Shown here one piece after another: positions 1 through 9,269 of a stretch of DNA of 57,213 bases. The notes under the pieces were generated by a model that worked only from the letters and a program-made list of their open reading frames with translations, searched no databases and was not told the DNA's origin. The translations under genes were made by a program, and so were the position numbers. This DNA is from Terriglobia bacterium (lineage in GTDB: Bacteria > Acidobacteriota > Terriglobia > Bryobacterales > Bryobacteraceae). The stretch spans positions 1 to 57,213 of the forward strand of contig JANXYJ010000017.1 in assembly GCA_025350105.1 (NCBI GenBank). The letters run 5' to 3'. Every line of letters starts with the position of its first letter. Within the stretch, counting starts at the first letter, position 1.

Positions 1-73
1 TGGGAAAATGAAAGATTGACGTTCGCGGTCCGCAGTCGTCGTTAGAAGCGTCGCTCTGAAGTAAGGAATCCAG

Positions 74-2860
74 TTGCTCAAACACATCACCGTGCACGGC
101 GCGCGGCAGCACAACCTGAAAAATATCGACGTGACGATTCCGCGCAACACGGTGACCGTGATTACGGGGTTGAGCGGGAGCGGCAAAAGTTCGTTGGCGT
201 TCGACACGATTTACGCGGAGGGGCAGCGGCGTTATGTGGAAACGCTTTCGCCGTATGCGCGGCAGTTTCTGGATCAAATGGAGCGGCCGGATGTGGATTC
301 GATTGATGGGCTGAGTCCGGCGATTTCCATCGAACAAAAGACCACCAGCCGCAGCCCGCGTTCGACGGTGGGAACGATCACGGAAATTTACGATTATCTG
401 CGCGTACTGTATGCGGCGATTGGGATTCCGCATTGCCCGACGTGCAATTTAGAAATCACGCGGCAATCGCAACAGCAGATTCTGCAGCAGGTGATGGAGT
501 TGGGCAGCCAGGAACGCGTGATGATTCTGGCGCCGATTGTGCGCGGGCGTAAGGGCGAATTTAAGAAAGAGTTAGAAAAGCTGGCCCGCCAGGGTTTTGT
601 GCGTGCCCGTGTGGACGGCGTGCTACGGCAGTTGGAAGAAGAGATCACGCTGGACAAGCGCAAGAACCATTCCATTGAAGTGGTGGTGGATCGGTTGGTG
701 GTGAAGCCTGAAGTAGAAAAGCGCTTGGAGGCCTCGATACAAACCGCGACGAAATTGACGGATGGCCTTGTGTTGGTGGCGCAGGTGGATGGGCCGGAGC
801 GTTTGTATTCGGAAAAACTGGCGTGCCCGGAATGCGGGACGAGTGTTCCGCAGTTGGAGCCACGGTCGTTTTCGTTCAACAGTCCGTTTGGTGCGTGCGA
901 TACCTGCAACGGGTTGGGCAGCCGTTGGAGTTGGGATCCGATGAAGGTGATTGTGGATCCCGGACGGCCGATGCTGGATGGGGCGTTGGGCATTGGCGCG
1001 AATTCAACCTACGTAAATGGCGATTTGAAATTGCTGGCAGCGCGGTTGAAGATTCCGATCGAAAAGCCGTTCGACAAGTTGCCCAAGAAATCGCAAACGG
1101 CGTTAATGGACGGGTTGGTGGCCGCGCTGGATCATTATTACGATCAGGACAATGCCAACGACAACACGCGCGAATGGATGCTGGGTTATCAATCGCCGAC
1201 GGTTTGCCCGGATTGCCATGGCAAGCGATTGAAGCCGTCCAGCCTGGCCGTGAAACTGAAGGGCGTGACGATTTCGGATTTAAGCGGAATGTCGATTGCG
1301 CGGGGATTTGAAACCGTGGGCCAGTGGAAGTTGAACGACCGCGAACGGGCGATTGGCGGGCGGCCGGTGGAGGAAGTTCGCAACCGTTTGAAGTTTTTAA
1401 TCGATGTGGGGCTGGAGTATTTGAGTTTAGAGCGGTCCGCCACGACGCTATCGGGAGGCGAGGCGCAGCGTATAAGATTGGCCACACAAATTGGATCGCG
1501 TTTGCGTGGAGTGCTTTACGTATTGGACGAGCCGTCGATTGGTTTACATGCGCGCGACAATAACCGATTGCTGGAATCGCTGGAGAATTTGCGCGATTTG
1601 GGTAATACAGTATTGGTTGTGGAGCACGATGCCGAAACCATTGAGCGCGCCGATTATGTGATTGATCTGGGTCCGGGTGCGGGGCGATTGGGCGGACATT
1701 TGGTGGCGCAAGGGACGCCGAAAGATATTGAGGCGAACGCGGATTCGCTCACGGGCCAGTATTTGTCGGGTAAGTTGAAGATTGCGATTCCGGAAACACG
1801 GCGCAAGCCGGGCGAACAGAGGATTGTGATTCGCGGGGCGACGGAGCACAATCTCAAAAAGGTGGACGTGGAAATACCGCTGGGTTTGCTGGTGGTGGTG
1901 ACCGGGGTTTCGGGGAGCGGGAAATCCACGTTGGTGAACGATATTTTGTATCGTGCGGCGGCGAAGGCGGTTTACGGTTCGCGGGCGGAACCGGGCGCGC
2001 ATCAATCGATTGTGGGGTTGGATCTTCTCGATAAGGTGATCGAGATTGATCAGGCGGCCATAGGAAGAACGCCGCGATCGAATCCGGCCACTTATACGCA
2101 GGTGTTCACGCATATTCGCGATTTGTTTTCGCGGTTGCCGGAATCGCGCGCGCGGGGCTACAAGCCGGGGCGGTTCAGTTTCAATGTGCCGGGTGGGCGG
2201 TGCGAGGCGTGCCAGGGCGATGGGCAAAAGCGCATTGAGATGAATTTTCTGCCAGACGTATATGTGACGTGCGATATTTGCCGCGGGAGGCGCTACAATC
2301 ACGAAACGCTGCAGGTGAAGTACGACGGGAATTCGATTGCGGATTTGCTGGAGGCTCCGGTGGAAGATGCCCTGAAGTTGCTGGAAAATATCCCGCAAAT
2401 TAAGGCCCGGCTGGCGACGCTGGTGGATGTGGGTTTGGGATATTTGCATTTGGGGCAATCGTCCACCACGCTTTCGGGTGGGGAAGCGCAGCGAATTAAA
2501 CTGGCGCGGGAGTTGAGCCGGCGGCAAACCGGCAAAACGCTCTATATATTGGATGAGCCGACCACGGGATTGCATTTTGAAGACGTTCGCAAATTGATGG
2601 ACGTGTTGCATAGCCTGGTGGAGTTGGGTAACACGGTGGTGGTGATTGAACATCACCTGGATGTGATTAAAACAGCGGACTGGGTAATTGATTTGGGGCC
2701 GGAAGGCGGCGAGCGCGGCGGAAACATTGTGGCATGCGGGTCGCCTGAAGAAATTATGAAGTCCGATGCCAGCTACACGGCGCAGGCGCTGCGGAAATCA
2801 GCGCCAGGAATGGAAGTGAAAGTGAAGAGTCCGTCGCGCACGAAGAGGAAAGTGTCTTGA
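74..2860 (+). CDS. uvrA: Excinuclease ABC subunit A (UvrA)
   Basis: UvrA is the damage-recognition ATPase of nucleotide excision repair; it loads UvrB at lesions. The 928-residue protein has two ABC ATPase halves. Walker A motifs are GLSGSGKS at residues 32-39 and GVSGSGKST near 611. LSGGEAQRI signatures lie near 458 and 800, each followed by a Walker B LDEP. CxxC zinc-binding pairs are visible in both halves (CPEC/CDTC in the first, CEAC/CDIC in the second). Length is normal for the family. The start is TTG, chosen because an AAGGA ribosome site lies 6 bases upstream and the protein begins at the usual point. The next gene overlaps its stop codon (TTGA), suggesting translational coupling. 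The lysine/arginine-rich tail is typical. No uvrB or uvrC is in the window. Confidence 0.97.
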   Translation: MLKHITVHGARQHNLKNIDVTIPRNTVTVITGLSGSGKSSLAFDTIYAEGQRRYVETLSPYARQFLDQMERPDVDSIDGLSPAISIEQKTTSRSPRSTVGTITEIYDYLRVLYAAIGIPHCPTCNLEITRQSQQQILQQVMELGSQERVMILAPIVRGRKGEFKKELEKLARQGFVRARVDGVLRQLEEEITLDKRKNHSIEVVVDRLVVKPEVEKRLEASIQTATKLTDGLVLVAQVDGPERLYSEKLACPECGTSVPQLEPRSFSFNSPFGACDTCNGLGSRWSWDPMKVIVDPGRPMLDGALGIGANSTYVNGDLKLLAARLKIPIEKPFDKLPKKSQTALMDGLVAALDHYYDQDNANDNTREWMLGYQSPTVCPDCHGKRLKPSSLAVKLKGVTISDLSGMSIARGFETVGQWKLNDRERAIGGRPVEEVRNRLKFLIDVGLEYLSLERSATTLSGGEAQRIRLATQIGSRLRGVLYVLDEPSIGLHARDNNRLLESLENLRDLGNTVLVVEHDAETIERADYVIDLGPGAGRLGGHLVAQGTPKDIEANADSLTGQYLSGKLKIAIPETRRKPGEQRIVIRGATEHNLKKVDVEIPLGLLVVVTGVSGSGKSTLVNDILYRAAAKAVYGSRAEPGAHQSIVGLDLLDKVIEIDQAAIGRTPRSNPATYTQVFTHIRDLFSRLPESRARGYKPGRFSFNVPGGRCEACQGDGQKRIEMNFLPDVYVTCDICRGRRYNHETLQVKYDGNSIADLLEAPVEDALKLLENIPQIKARLATLVDVGLGYLHLGQSSTTLSGGEAQRIKLARELSRRQTGKTLYILDEPTTGLHFEDVRKLMDVLHSLVELGNTVVVIEHHLDVIKTADWVIDLGPEGGERGGNIVACGSPEEIMKSDASYTAQALRKSAPGMEVKVKSPSRTKRKVS

Positions 2861-3816
2861 GTAAATACGAGCAAAAACCGCTGACCTTTGATGCCTTGAA
2901 GACCGTGCCGATTGCGGAGCGCGGCGGCAAGGTTGAGGTGAAACACTTCGCGAAGCCCTATCAAAAGGGGGCGGGCGTGGCGGGGTTGCTGGAGTCTTTG
3001 CCGGCACTGCTGGCGGTGGAGTCTTTTCACGGAATCGTGGAGGCGCTAAAAAAAGCCCGCGGACAAAAGCGGGCGATTTTGTGGGGCATGGGCGGGCACG
3101 TGGTGAAGTGCGGGCTAGGGGACGTTTTGCTCGATTTGATGCGGCGCGAATGGGTGACGGCGTTTGTAATGAACGGCGCGGCGTCGATCCATGATTTCGA
3201 AATTGCGATTGCGGGGCAAACCAGCGAAGACGTGGAAGCGGTGCTGCCCGATGGGCGCTTTGGCGCAGCAGAGGAGACCGGCCGCCAGATGAACGTGGCG
3301 ATTAGCGAGGGCAATCGCGATGGGTTGGGCATGGGCGAAGCATTGGGGCGAAGTTTGGAGAAATTGGCGAAGCCCGAGTTTGCGGCGCACAGCATCGTGG
3401 CCGCGGCGTACCAGGCGAATGTTCCGATTACGGTGCACGTGGCGGTGGGGACGGATACGCCGCATACGCATCCGGCAGCGAACGGAAATGACATTGGCGC
3501 GGCCACGCATCGCGATTTTCGTTTGTTGTGTTCGTTGGTACGCGGGTTGAATGACGGCGGCGTGTATTTGAATGTGGGTTCAGCGGTGGTGTTGCCGGAA
3601 GTGTTTTTGAAGGCGGTTTCAGTGGTGCGGAATTTGGGATATCCGTTGACCAATTTCACGACGGTGAACCTGGATTTTCTGCAGCACTATCGGCCTAAGA
3701 TGAATGTGGTGGACCGGCCGCATGCGAAGTCGGGAGGCCGCGGATTTCAGATCACCGGTCATCATGAATTGATGGTGCCGCTGCTGGCGGCGGCACTCAT
3801 AGAGAGCCAAGATTGA
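2857..3816 (+). CDS. Deoxyhypusine synthase-like protein
   Basis: A 319-residue soluble protein that resembles the deoxyhypusine-synthase (DS) superfamily found in some bacteria. Visible conserved-looking segments are [13 protein letters not shown] (about residue 77), [12 protein letters not shown] (about 107), the glycine-rich [19 protein letters not shown] (about 205), and [13 protein letters not shown] near 245. True deoxyhypusine synthase modifies eIF5A, which bacteria lack, so the substrate here is unknown. Bacterial relatives have been linked to polyamine chemistry, but the sequence does not settle this. Start TTG overlaps the uvrA stop by 4 bases, and its own stop overlaps the next gene in the same way, so the three genes are probably co-transcribed. 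The gene is certain; the family assignment rests on remembered motif similarity. Confidence 0.6.
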   Translation: MSKYEQKPLTFDALKTVPIAERGGKVEVKHFAKPYQKGAGVAGLLESLPALLAVESFHGIVEALKKARGQKRAILWGMGGHVVKCGLGDVLLDLMRREWVTAFVMNGAASIHDFEIAIAGQTSEDVEAVLPDGRFGAAEETGRQMNVAISEGNRDGLGMGEALGRSLEKLAKPEFAAHSIVAAAYQANVPITVHVAVGTDTPHTHPAANGNDIGAATHRDFRLLCSLVRGLNDGGVYLNVGSAVVLPEVFLKAVSVVRNLGYPLTNFTTVNLDFLQHYRPKMNVVDRPHAKSGGRGFQITGHHELMVPLLAAALIESQD

Positions 3817-4556
3817 ACCTGAACGCAGACGAAATTACGCCATTGGCGCCGGAGCGCCGGGAGCCCTTTTGGGGCTATGGCGATTTAGCGCTATTTCTGG
3901 GCGCTGTGTTGCCGTCGTTTTTATTGGGTGCCTTGTTGCTGCGCGTGGGACGAATGATCGCGCCGGGTCATCTGGTGAGCGAGACCTGGAAAATGCTGTT
4001 GTTCCAAGCGTTCGCTTATGTGTTCTTGGTGGGGGCGCTGTATTTGGTGGTGGCGTGGCGGTACCGGGAACCATTTTTTCGATCATTGGGCTGGCGGTGG
4101 CCGATTCCACATGCGTTTGCGTTGGTGATGATGGGTCCGGTGCTGGCGATTGGTTTGGCGAGTGCGAGCGTGTTCCTGAAGCTGCCACAACAGACCTCGG
4201 CATTGGAGGATCTGTTTACAGGGCGCCGCGCCTTGGCGGCGTGGATGTTTTGGGGCGTGTTTATCGCGCCGGCGTTTGAGGAATTGGTGTTTCGCGGGTT
4301 CTTGTTTCCGGTGGTTGCGCGAAGCGTGGGGCCATGGTTAGGAATTGTTTTGACGGCGATTCCGTTCGGGCTGTTACACGGCGCGCAGAATCACTGGGCT
4401 TGGCAGCCGGTGCTGTTGATTACAGTGGCGGGCGTGATTTTCGGTATCGTGCGGTATAAGACTGGATCGACCGCAGCATCGTGTTTGCTGCATGCCGCGT
4501 ACAACGCGACGGAGTTTGGCTTGTTTGCGTTCACGCGGTGGGCGGCGTTGAACTAA
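3813..4556 (+). CDS. CPBP family intramembrane glutamic endopeptidase
   Basis: A polytopic membrane protein of 247 residues with the three hallmark motifs of the CPBP/Abi (Rce1-like) family. These are EELVFRG (EExxxR, about residue 153), FGLLHG (FxxxH, about 187), and HAAYNA near 228. Family members are membrane proteases or putative bacteriocin-immunity proteins; the substrate cannot be told from sequence. Hydrophobic segments occur at about residues 22-45, 60-85, 95-118 and through the C-terminal half. The TTG start overlaps the previous stop (TTGA). The 3' end meets the convergent deacetylase gene, the two stop codons sharing two bases. Confidence 0.88.
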   Translation: MNLNADEITPLAPERREPFWGYGDLALFLGAVLPSFLLGALLLRVGRMIAPGHLVSETWKMLLFQAFAYVFLVGALYLVVAWRYREPFFRSLGWRWPIPHAFALVMMGPVLAIGLASASVFLKLPQQTSALEDLFTGRRALAAWMFWGVFIAPAFEELVFRGFLFPVVARSVGPWLGIVLTAIPFGLLHGAQNHWAWQPVLLITVAGVIFGIVRYKTGSTAASCLLHAAYNATEFGLFAFTRWAALN

Positions 4557-5350
4557 AGCTGCGGGTAAGCACTCAAGGTGACTTCTGATTCTGCCAGTGC
4601 TGTGCGGACTTCTGGTGAGGTGAGCGCGCGCAATTCCTGTTCGCGGCTTGCTTTCAAACGCGTAGGAGCAGCGCGCAACTCGTCGCCAAAAATTCCTGGA
4701 TGGCACATGAATTCGGTGATGCCTTCGGGAAGGTTGCGGATAAGGTGGGCGAGATCAGCAGCGTTATAGTGGCCGGTGATCTGGAAGCCAGCGAAATGAT
4801 CGGTGGTGCGGCAATGATGTTGAGCGAGTACGCGTGTGAAGCGTGGGCGAACGATGTTAAACGCCTGGCTGGTGAAGCGTTTCTTCAATGAAACCCGCTG
4901 GCCGGTGAGTGGAAAATCGAAGGGGCGGCGCACCCAGGGGATTTTGCATTCTTCAGAGATGCGCGCCACAGCGTCCAGCACTGGCGGGAGCAGATGCGTG
5001 TGCTTATGCGTGTCGAGGTGAGTCGGTTTGAGTCCGGCGTCAAGGATGCGGCGGACCTGGGCGATTAATTGATCGTAGATACGAATGCGGTGGAGCGCGA
5101 CGGCCTGAATCAACTTTGCGACGGTGGGCGGGAAGCCGGGCTGGCCCACCAACACAAGATGGACGCCGATATCGAGCGAAGGGTTTTCCCGGGCCAGACG
5201 GAGGGCGTCATTGAAAGCCGATTCATTTAGATCGCGGTTAGCCATCAGAGTAGTTGCGGTGAGGATGCCGCGCTGATGGGCTTCGACGATGCCCTGATTG
5301 ACGTCGCGGGTAAAGCCGAAATCGTCGGCATTCACGACCAGTGTTTTCAC
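4553..5350 (-). CDS. ChbG/YdjC-family carbohydrate deacetylase
   Basis: A 265-residue protein of the YdjC/ChbG family, metal-dependent deacetylases acting on N-acetylated sugars such as chitooligosaccharides or lipid-linked GlcNAc. The N-terminus KTLVVNADDFG is the family signature, its Asp pair being metal ligands. THLDTHKHTHLLP around residue 112 supplies the central histidines, and ITEFMCHPG the C-terminal histidine. The GTG start at 5350 is chosen over a longer frame because it places the signature at the N-terminus. It also falls 1 base after the mlaD stop, implying one transcript with the Mla-type genes. Its 3' end overlaps the stop of the convergent CPBP gene. In this setting it may act on an envelope glycan or glycolipid (inference). 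Confidence 0.85.
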   Translation of the reverse strand: MKTLVVNADDFGFTRDVNQGIVEAHQRGILTATTLMANRDLNESAFNDALRLARENPSLDIGVHLVLVGQPGFPPTVAKLIQAVALHRIRIYDQLIAQVRRILDAGLKPTHLDTHKHTHLLPPVLDAVARISEECKIPWVRRPFDFPLTGQRVSLKKRFTSQAFNIVRPRFTRVLAQHHCRTTDHFAGFQITGHYNAADLAHLIRNLPEGITEFMCHPGIFGDELRAAPTRLKASREQELRALTSPEVRTALAESEVTLSAYPQL

Positions 5351-5351
5351 T

Positions 5352-6425
5352 TTAAAACAGGCCCAGCTTGATGCTGAGGAATTTTTTGGGATTGGCGCGG
5401 AAGTCCTTGAGCAGCGCGTTGGTTTCGCGCGTAGTGGCATCGAGCGATTGATAGAGTGAAGGGTTCACGACCAGTTGGCCGAGAGTGCCCTGGCCGCTGT
5501 TGATTTTATCGAGCAAGGTATCCAGGCGGCCCATGGTGGATTTGAGTTCGCTGTGAATCTCGTCGCTTTTTAGAAATTTGCCGGCGTCGCCTTCGCCCTT
5601 GTTCAGGCCGGCGAGGAGTTGGCGGAAGTCGCCGATGGTGGCGCGGGTGTCGTTGTAAAGGGCGGGGTCGTTTAGAAGTTTGCCGGCGGTGCCTTCGCCT
5701 TTTTGGATGGTATCGGCCAGGGAATTCACGCGGGCTAATGTGCCGCGCAGGTCGGTGTAGAGGGCGTCATCGTGAATCAATTTTCCAAGAGTGCCGTCGT
5801 TGGAATTGAGCGAGGACACTATTTTATTGGTGTCTGTAGTAATGCCCACCAGTTTGTTATAGAGCGTTTCGTCCACCAGCAGTTTGCCGATGGTGCCTTT
5901 GCCCACCTGGATTTGGTTCAGGACTCCGTCTAATTTTTTGAAGATGCCATCGAGCGAGTTGAGCGCGGTGTAGCCTTGCTGGACGACGTCGTCGAATTCG
6001 CGAGTGTCCAGGCTTTTGAGTTCCGCTCCAGCCATGATGGCGTTGGCGGCTTTCCCTTTTTTGATGTTGATGTATTTGGTGCCGAGCAAATTTTCGGCGG
6101 CGATGGCTGCCTGGGAGTCCGTGGGAATGGATGGGAGAAAGCCGTTTTCAATTTCCAGCGTGACGCGAACGATGCGGTTGGGTTGGTCGCTACCGGACAG
6201 CGCTACCTTCGATACGCGGCCGACGTTGATGCCGTTCAAGCGCACGGGAGAACCGTCGGCAATGGCGGCGGAATCATCCAAAAATGTGAAGACCTGCGTG
6301 CGGGTTGTGAAGAGACCGCGCGAACTGGTGAGCAGGAAGATGAGGAACGACAGCAGCACAAGTGCGATGATGGCCAGCAAGCCGACGCGAAGCTGGGCCC
6401 ATTTCTTTTTGGTTTGCAGTGCCAT
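5352..6425 (-). CDS. mlaD: MlaD-family (MCE domain) lipid transport protein
   Basis: A 357-residue protein with a single N-terminal membrane anchor (about residues 14-34, LRVGLLAIIALVLLSFLIF). It is followed by one MCE domain (about 40-120) with the usual GSPVRLNGINVGRV and ENLLGTKYINI stretches. MCE proteins form periplasmic hexameric rings that bind phospholipids for the MlaEF ABC transporter. The region after 140 is a long run of repeated GxGTxGKLLxDxxLY units, which probably form the extended helical part seen in longer MCE proteins. It lies directly downstream of mlaF and mlaE on the same strand. Longer than E. coli MlaD (183 aa) because of this C-terminal region. Confidence 0.9.
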   Translation of the reverse strand: MALQTKKKWAQLRVGLLAIIALVLLSFLIFLLTSSRGLFTTRTQVFTFLDDSAAIADGSPVRLNGINVGRVSKVALSGSDQPNRIVRVTLEIENGFLPSIPTDSQAAIAAENLLGTKYINIKKGKAANAIMAGAELKSLDTREFDDVVQQGYTALNSLDGIFKKLDGVLNQIQVGKGTIGKLLVDETLYNKLVGITTDTNKIVSSLNSNDGTLGKLIHDDALYTDLRGTLARVNSLADTIQKGEGTAGKLLNDPALYNDTRATIGDFRQLLAGLNKGEGDAGKFLKSDEIHSELKSTMGRLDTLLDKINSGQGTLGQLVVNPSLYQSLDATTRETNALLKDFRANPKKFLSIKLGLF

Positions 6426-6431
6426 GGGTGG

Positions 6432-7394
6432 TTAGGAGCTCCCTGCTTTCGCGAATTTTTGCACGTACGGGTCGCGGCTGGCCTTCAACTGGTCCTCGGT
6501 TCCTTCAAAGATTAATTGTCCTTCGCGCATGACCAGGAAACGGGTGGTGATTTGCGATTGGTCTCCGCTGGATGCCGGAGATGATTTAGCGTTGGCTGAG
6601 GGCTCGGCTTTGGCTGAAGGCTCCACTTTGGCTGAGGGCTCCACGGCTCCACTGCTCGGATTGTAGCGAAAAGTGGCCATCATGTGCCCGTCCTGATAGC
6701 GATGGGTGACGATGATGGTAGCGGTGTTGCGCAAATCGCGTTCCTGAATAATCAGGCGCATGATAGTGTTGGCGGTGATGGGATCAAGACCGGCGGTGGG
6801 GGAATCGTAGAGCACCAGGGCGGGTTCGGTGACCACGGCACGGGCAATGCCGACGCGCCGGCGCATGCCGCCGGAAAGTTCGTTGGGAAATTGGTCGAGC
6901 GTCTTTTCGAGTTCGACGAAGCGCAGGGCCTTCAACACCCGGGCCTCGGCTTCAGCGATGGATATGGGTTGGTGATTGCTATCGCCGTTGCTAGAAGTGG
7001 CGTTGTGGCCCACTCCGGAATCGGTAATTCCGGAGTTTAAAAGTGGATAGGCGACGTTTTCTTCGATGGTGAGCGAGTCGAACAGACCGCCCTCTTGAAA
7101 CAGAATGCCGACGCGGCTGCGCAGTTGGATGAGTTGGCGTTCGCCCATCTTGAGGATGTCCTGGCCGAAGAGGAGAATGCGGCCTGACTGAGGGTGTTCC
7201 AAACCGGCTGCGCTTTTAAGCAGCATGGTTTTGCCGCTGGCGGCGGCGCCTACGATGACCAGCGTTTCGCCGGCGCGCAGTTCGAAAGAGACATGATCGA
7301 GCGCGGCGACATCGTCAAAGTGAAGACTGACGTCTTCAAACTGAAGGATGTCGGGACCAATTTCCCTTGCTAGATTTTGGGGTGCGCCGGTCAT
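6432..7394 (-). CDS. mlaF: MlaF-family ABC transporter ATP-binding protein
   Basis: The ATPase of the Mla-type phospholipid transporter (320 residues). It shows Walker A GAAASGKT, signature LSGGMRRRVGIARA, and Walker B LVLYDSPTAGLDP, with Ser in place of the catalytic-loop Glu-type residue often seen as DEP. MlaF homologues commonly read YDEPxxGLDP, so the DSP variant is worth noting. Two insertions are unusual. One is a short Asn/Ser-rich stretch before the signature. The other is a low-complexity run of EPSAKx hexapeptides near the C-terminus, coded by three 18-bp tandem repeats at 6591-6644. It sits between mlaE upstream and mlaD downstream, 15 and 6 bases apart. Confidence 0.9.
   Translation of the reverse strand: MTGAPQNLAREIGPDILQFEDVSLHFDDVAALDHVSFELRAGETLVIVGAAASGKTMLLKSAAGLEHPQSGRILLFGQDILKMGERQLIQLRSRVGILFQEGGLFDSLTIEENVAYPLLNSGITDSGVGHNATSSNGDSNHQPISIAEAEARVLKALRFVELEKTLDQFPNELSGGMRRRVGIARAVVTEPALVLYDSPTAGLDPITANTIMRLIIQERDLRNTATIIVTHRYQDGHMMATFRYNPSSGAVEPSAKVEPSAKAEPSANAKSSPASSGDQSQITTRFLVMREGQLIFEGTEDQLKASRDPYVQKFAKAGSS
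6591..6644 (-). repeat. Three 18-bp tandem repeats inside mlaF
   Basis: Three consecutive 18-bp units (6591-6608, 6609-6626, 6627-6644) sharing TTGGCTGAGGGCTC-like cores. Read on the minus strand they encode EPSA-type hexapeptides, so they keep the mlaF frame. They lie outside the conserved ATPase motifs. Confidence 0.85.
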
Positions 7395-7409
7395 AGATTC
7401 GTTCAGGGA

Positions 7410-8168
7410 CTATTTGAGGTTTACAAAGAGCGGGTCCAGCATGGATGTAATGACGAAGATCCAGACACTGGCCACGACGACGGCCTTGGTGGTGGCGCGG
7501 CCTACGCCTTGCGTGCCGCCGCTGGTACGCAGGCCGTAAAAACAGCCGACCAGCGCAATCACAATCGCGAACAGAAATGGTTTAAGCAGGCCTTGCAGCA
7601 GATCGTTGTATTCGAGAATTTGCCAGGCGTTGGTCCAATACTGGGAGCGGGTGATGTTCAACATGGTGGCGGCGATGAAGTAGCCGCCGACCATACCCAG
7701 TGCGTCGGCGATGATGGTGAGCAGCGGCAACACAATGGCGGTGGCGATCAAGCGCGGAGTGACCAGTTTTTGCAGAGGATCGGTGCCCAGGGCGCGCATG
7801 GCGTCGATTTGCTCGGTCACCTTCATGGAACCGAGTTCGCTGGCCATGCCGCTGGCGTTGCGGCCGGCCACCAGAATGGCGGTGAGCACGGGCCCCAACT
7901 CGCGAACCAGCGTGATGGAAACGATTTGGCCGATTTGGCCGCTGGCACCGTAGGTGGAAAGCGCGCGGGCCATCTGCAACGCCATCACGATGCCGGTGAA
8001 GACTCCGATCAGGCTGACGATGAAGAGCGAGCCGACGCCGATTACATCCATTTGAATCAGAATGTCACTGGCATAGTGGGGCGAGCGAAACACGTTGCGG
8101 AACGCGCGGGCGCTGAGGAATAGAAATTCCTGAAACGTCTCCACCGGGCCTTTTAGGAAATCGAACAA
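7410..8168 (-). CDS. mlaE: MlaE-family ABC transporter permease
   Basis: The 252-residue integral membrane subunit that pairs with MlaF. It has the MlaE/YrbE pattern: an N-terminal amphipathic helix (ETFQEFLFLSARAF), then five or six hydrophobic helices. The conserved ELGPVLTAILVAGRNAS and ELGSMKVTEQIDAM segments lie mid-protein (about 108-145), where coupling to the ATPase occurs in the family. The start codon is ATG. It is the first gene of a minus-strand run mlaE-mlaF-mlaD-deacetylase. The intergenic gap to the divergent peptidase gene (8169-8257) should hold both promoters. Confidence 0.93.
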   Translation of the reverse strand: MFDFLKGPVETFQEFLFLSARAFRNVFRSPHYASDILIQMDVIGVGSLFIVSLIGVFTGIVMALQMARALSTYGASGQIGQIVSITLVRELGPVLTAILVAGRNASGMASELGSMKVTEQIDAMRALGTDPLQKLVTPRLIATAIVLPLLTIIADALGMVGGYFIAATMLNITRSQYWTNAWQILEYNDLLQGLLKPFLFAIVIALVGCFYGLRTSGGTQGVGRATTKAVVVASVWIFVITSMLDPLFVNLK

Positions 8169-8257
8169 GCGATGTCTCCTGATCGCGGAATTCTGCCGTG
8201 GCGTGTCAGTTGGCGCAAAACGTGCAGAATAGTAGATGCTAGCATGAGGTTTTCAAA

Positions 8258-9244
8258 ATGAAGGGCTTAACAGATATCCCCGGCATTCTGGTGGGCCACG
8301 CTACCGATTATGACGGATTGACGGGCTGTACGGTAATTTTGTGCGAAAACGGCGCGGTGGCGGGGGGTGATATTCGCGGGTCGGCCACAGGGACGGAGGA
8401 GTGGGATGTGCTGAGTCCCATGCACGTAACACCGCAGATTCATGGCGTTGTTTTTGCCGGCGGCAGTGCGTTTGGGCTGGAAGCGGCCAGCGGTGTGCGG
8501 CGTTTTTTGGAGCACAAAGGCGTGGGCTTCAAGACCGGCGCTGGTGTGGTGCCGATTGTGGTGGGTGCGATTCTGTATGATTTGGGATTCGCCAAGCCGG
8601 GGGTACGTCCCACGCGGGAAATGGCGGAAGCGGCGGCGGCGGCGGCCAGTGATAAAGCGGTCCAGGAGGGTGCGGTGGGCGCGGGCACGGGTGCGACCGT
8701 AGGCAAGTTAAACGGCCCGAAAACAGGCATGAAGAGCGGCGTGGGATCGTTCACCGTCAACCTGGAAGGCCGCAGCGCGGGTGTGATGGTTTCGGCGCTG
8801 GCGGTGGTTAACGCGGTGGGCGATGTGCGGGATCCGGCGACGAATAGGATTATTGCGGGGGCCCGTGTTTCTGCTGGCAGTAAAGATTTCGCCGACGGGG
8901 CGCGCATCATGAAAGGGGCGGGGCCCACAGGTTTTACGCGAGCAATTTCGCCGGAGAATACGACGCTGGTGGTGGTGGCCACCAACGCGAGCCTCACTAA
9001 GGTTGAGGCGACGAAGCTGGCTCAGTTTGGGCAGATCGGTTTGGTGCGGACGATTAATCCGGTGAACACGATGTCGGACGGGGATTTGGTGGTGGCGATG
9101 TCTCACGGTGTGCTGAAGGCGCCGGTTGTTCATGCACCCATCGATGCGTTAGGCGTGGCTGCGGCGGAAGCGGTTGCGGAAGCGATTTTGCGGGCGGTGA
9201 GATTGGCTCCGACTCTGGGTGGATGGCCGGGGTTGAAGGGATAG
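8258..9244 (+). CDS. P1 family peptidase (S58, DmpA-like)
   Basis: A 328-residue N-terminal nucleophile hydrolase of the P1/S58 family (L-aminopeptidase/D-esterase DmpA, BapA). The family precursor cleaves itself into two chains before becoming active. The N-terminus LTDIPGILVGHATD is a family hallmark. GGDIRGSATGT, FAGGSAFGLEAASGV and GAVGAGTGATVGK follow, and a Thr/Ser-containing GVGSFTV segment lies near residue 166. DGDLVVAMSHG near 270 is also typical. Natural substrates are usually unknown; some members cleave beta-amino-acid peptides. It stands alone, divergent from mlaE, and its end is 25 bases from the convergent glycosyltransferase gene. Confidence 0.88.
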   Translation: MKGLTDIPGILVGHATDYDGLTGCTVILCENGAVAGGDIRGSATGTEEWDVLSPMHVTPQIHGVVFAGGSAFGLEAASGVRRFLEHKGVGFKTGAGVVPIVVGAILYDLGFAKPGVRPTREMAEAAAAAASDKAVQEGAVGAGTGATVGKLNGPKTGMKSGVGSFTVNLEGRSAGVMVSALAVVNAVGDVRDPATNRIIAGARVSAGSKDFADGARIMKGAGPTGFTRAISPENTTLVVVATNASLTKVEATKLAQFGQIGLVRTINPVNTMSDGDLVVAMSHGVLKAPVVHAPIDALGVAAAEAVAEAILRAVRLAPTLGGWPGLKG

Positions 9245-9269
9245 GCATGCGAATCATGCTTCCGTTGGG

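Noticed and set aside
1544-2656. A 370-codon minus-strand frame opposite uvrA
   Set aside because: A long shadow frame produced by GC-rich coding of uvrA; its Arg/His/Gln-rich composition is typical of antisense translation.
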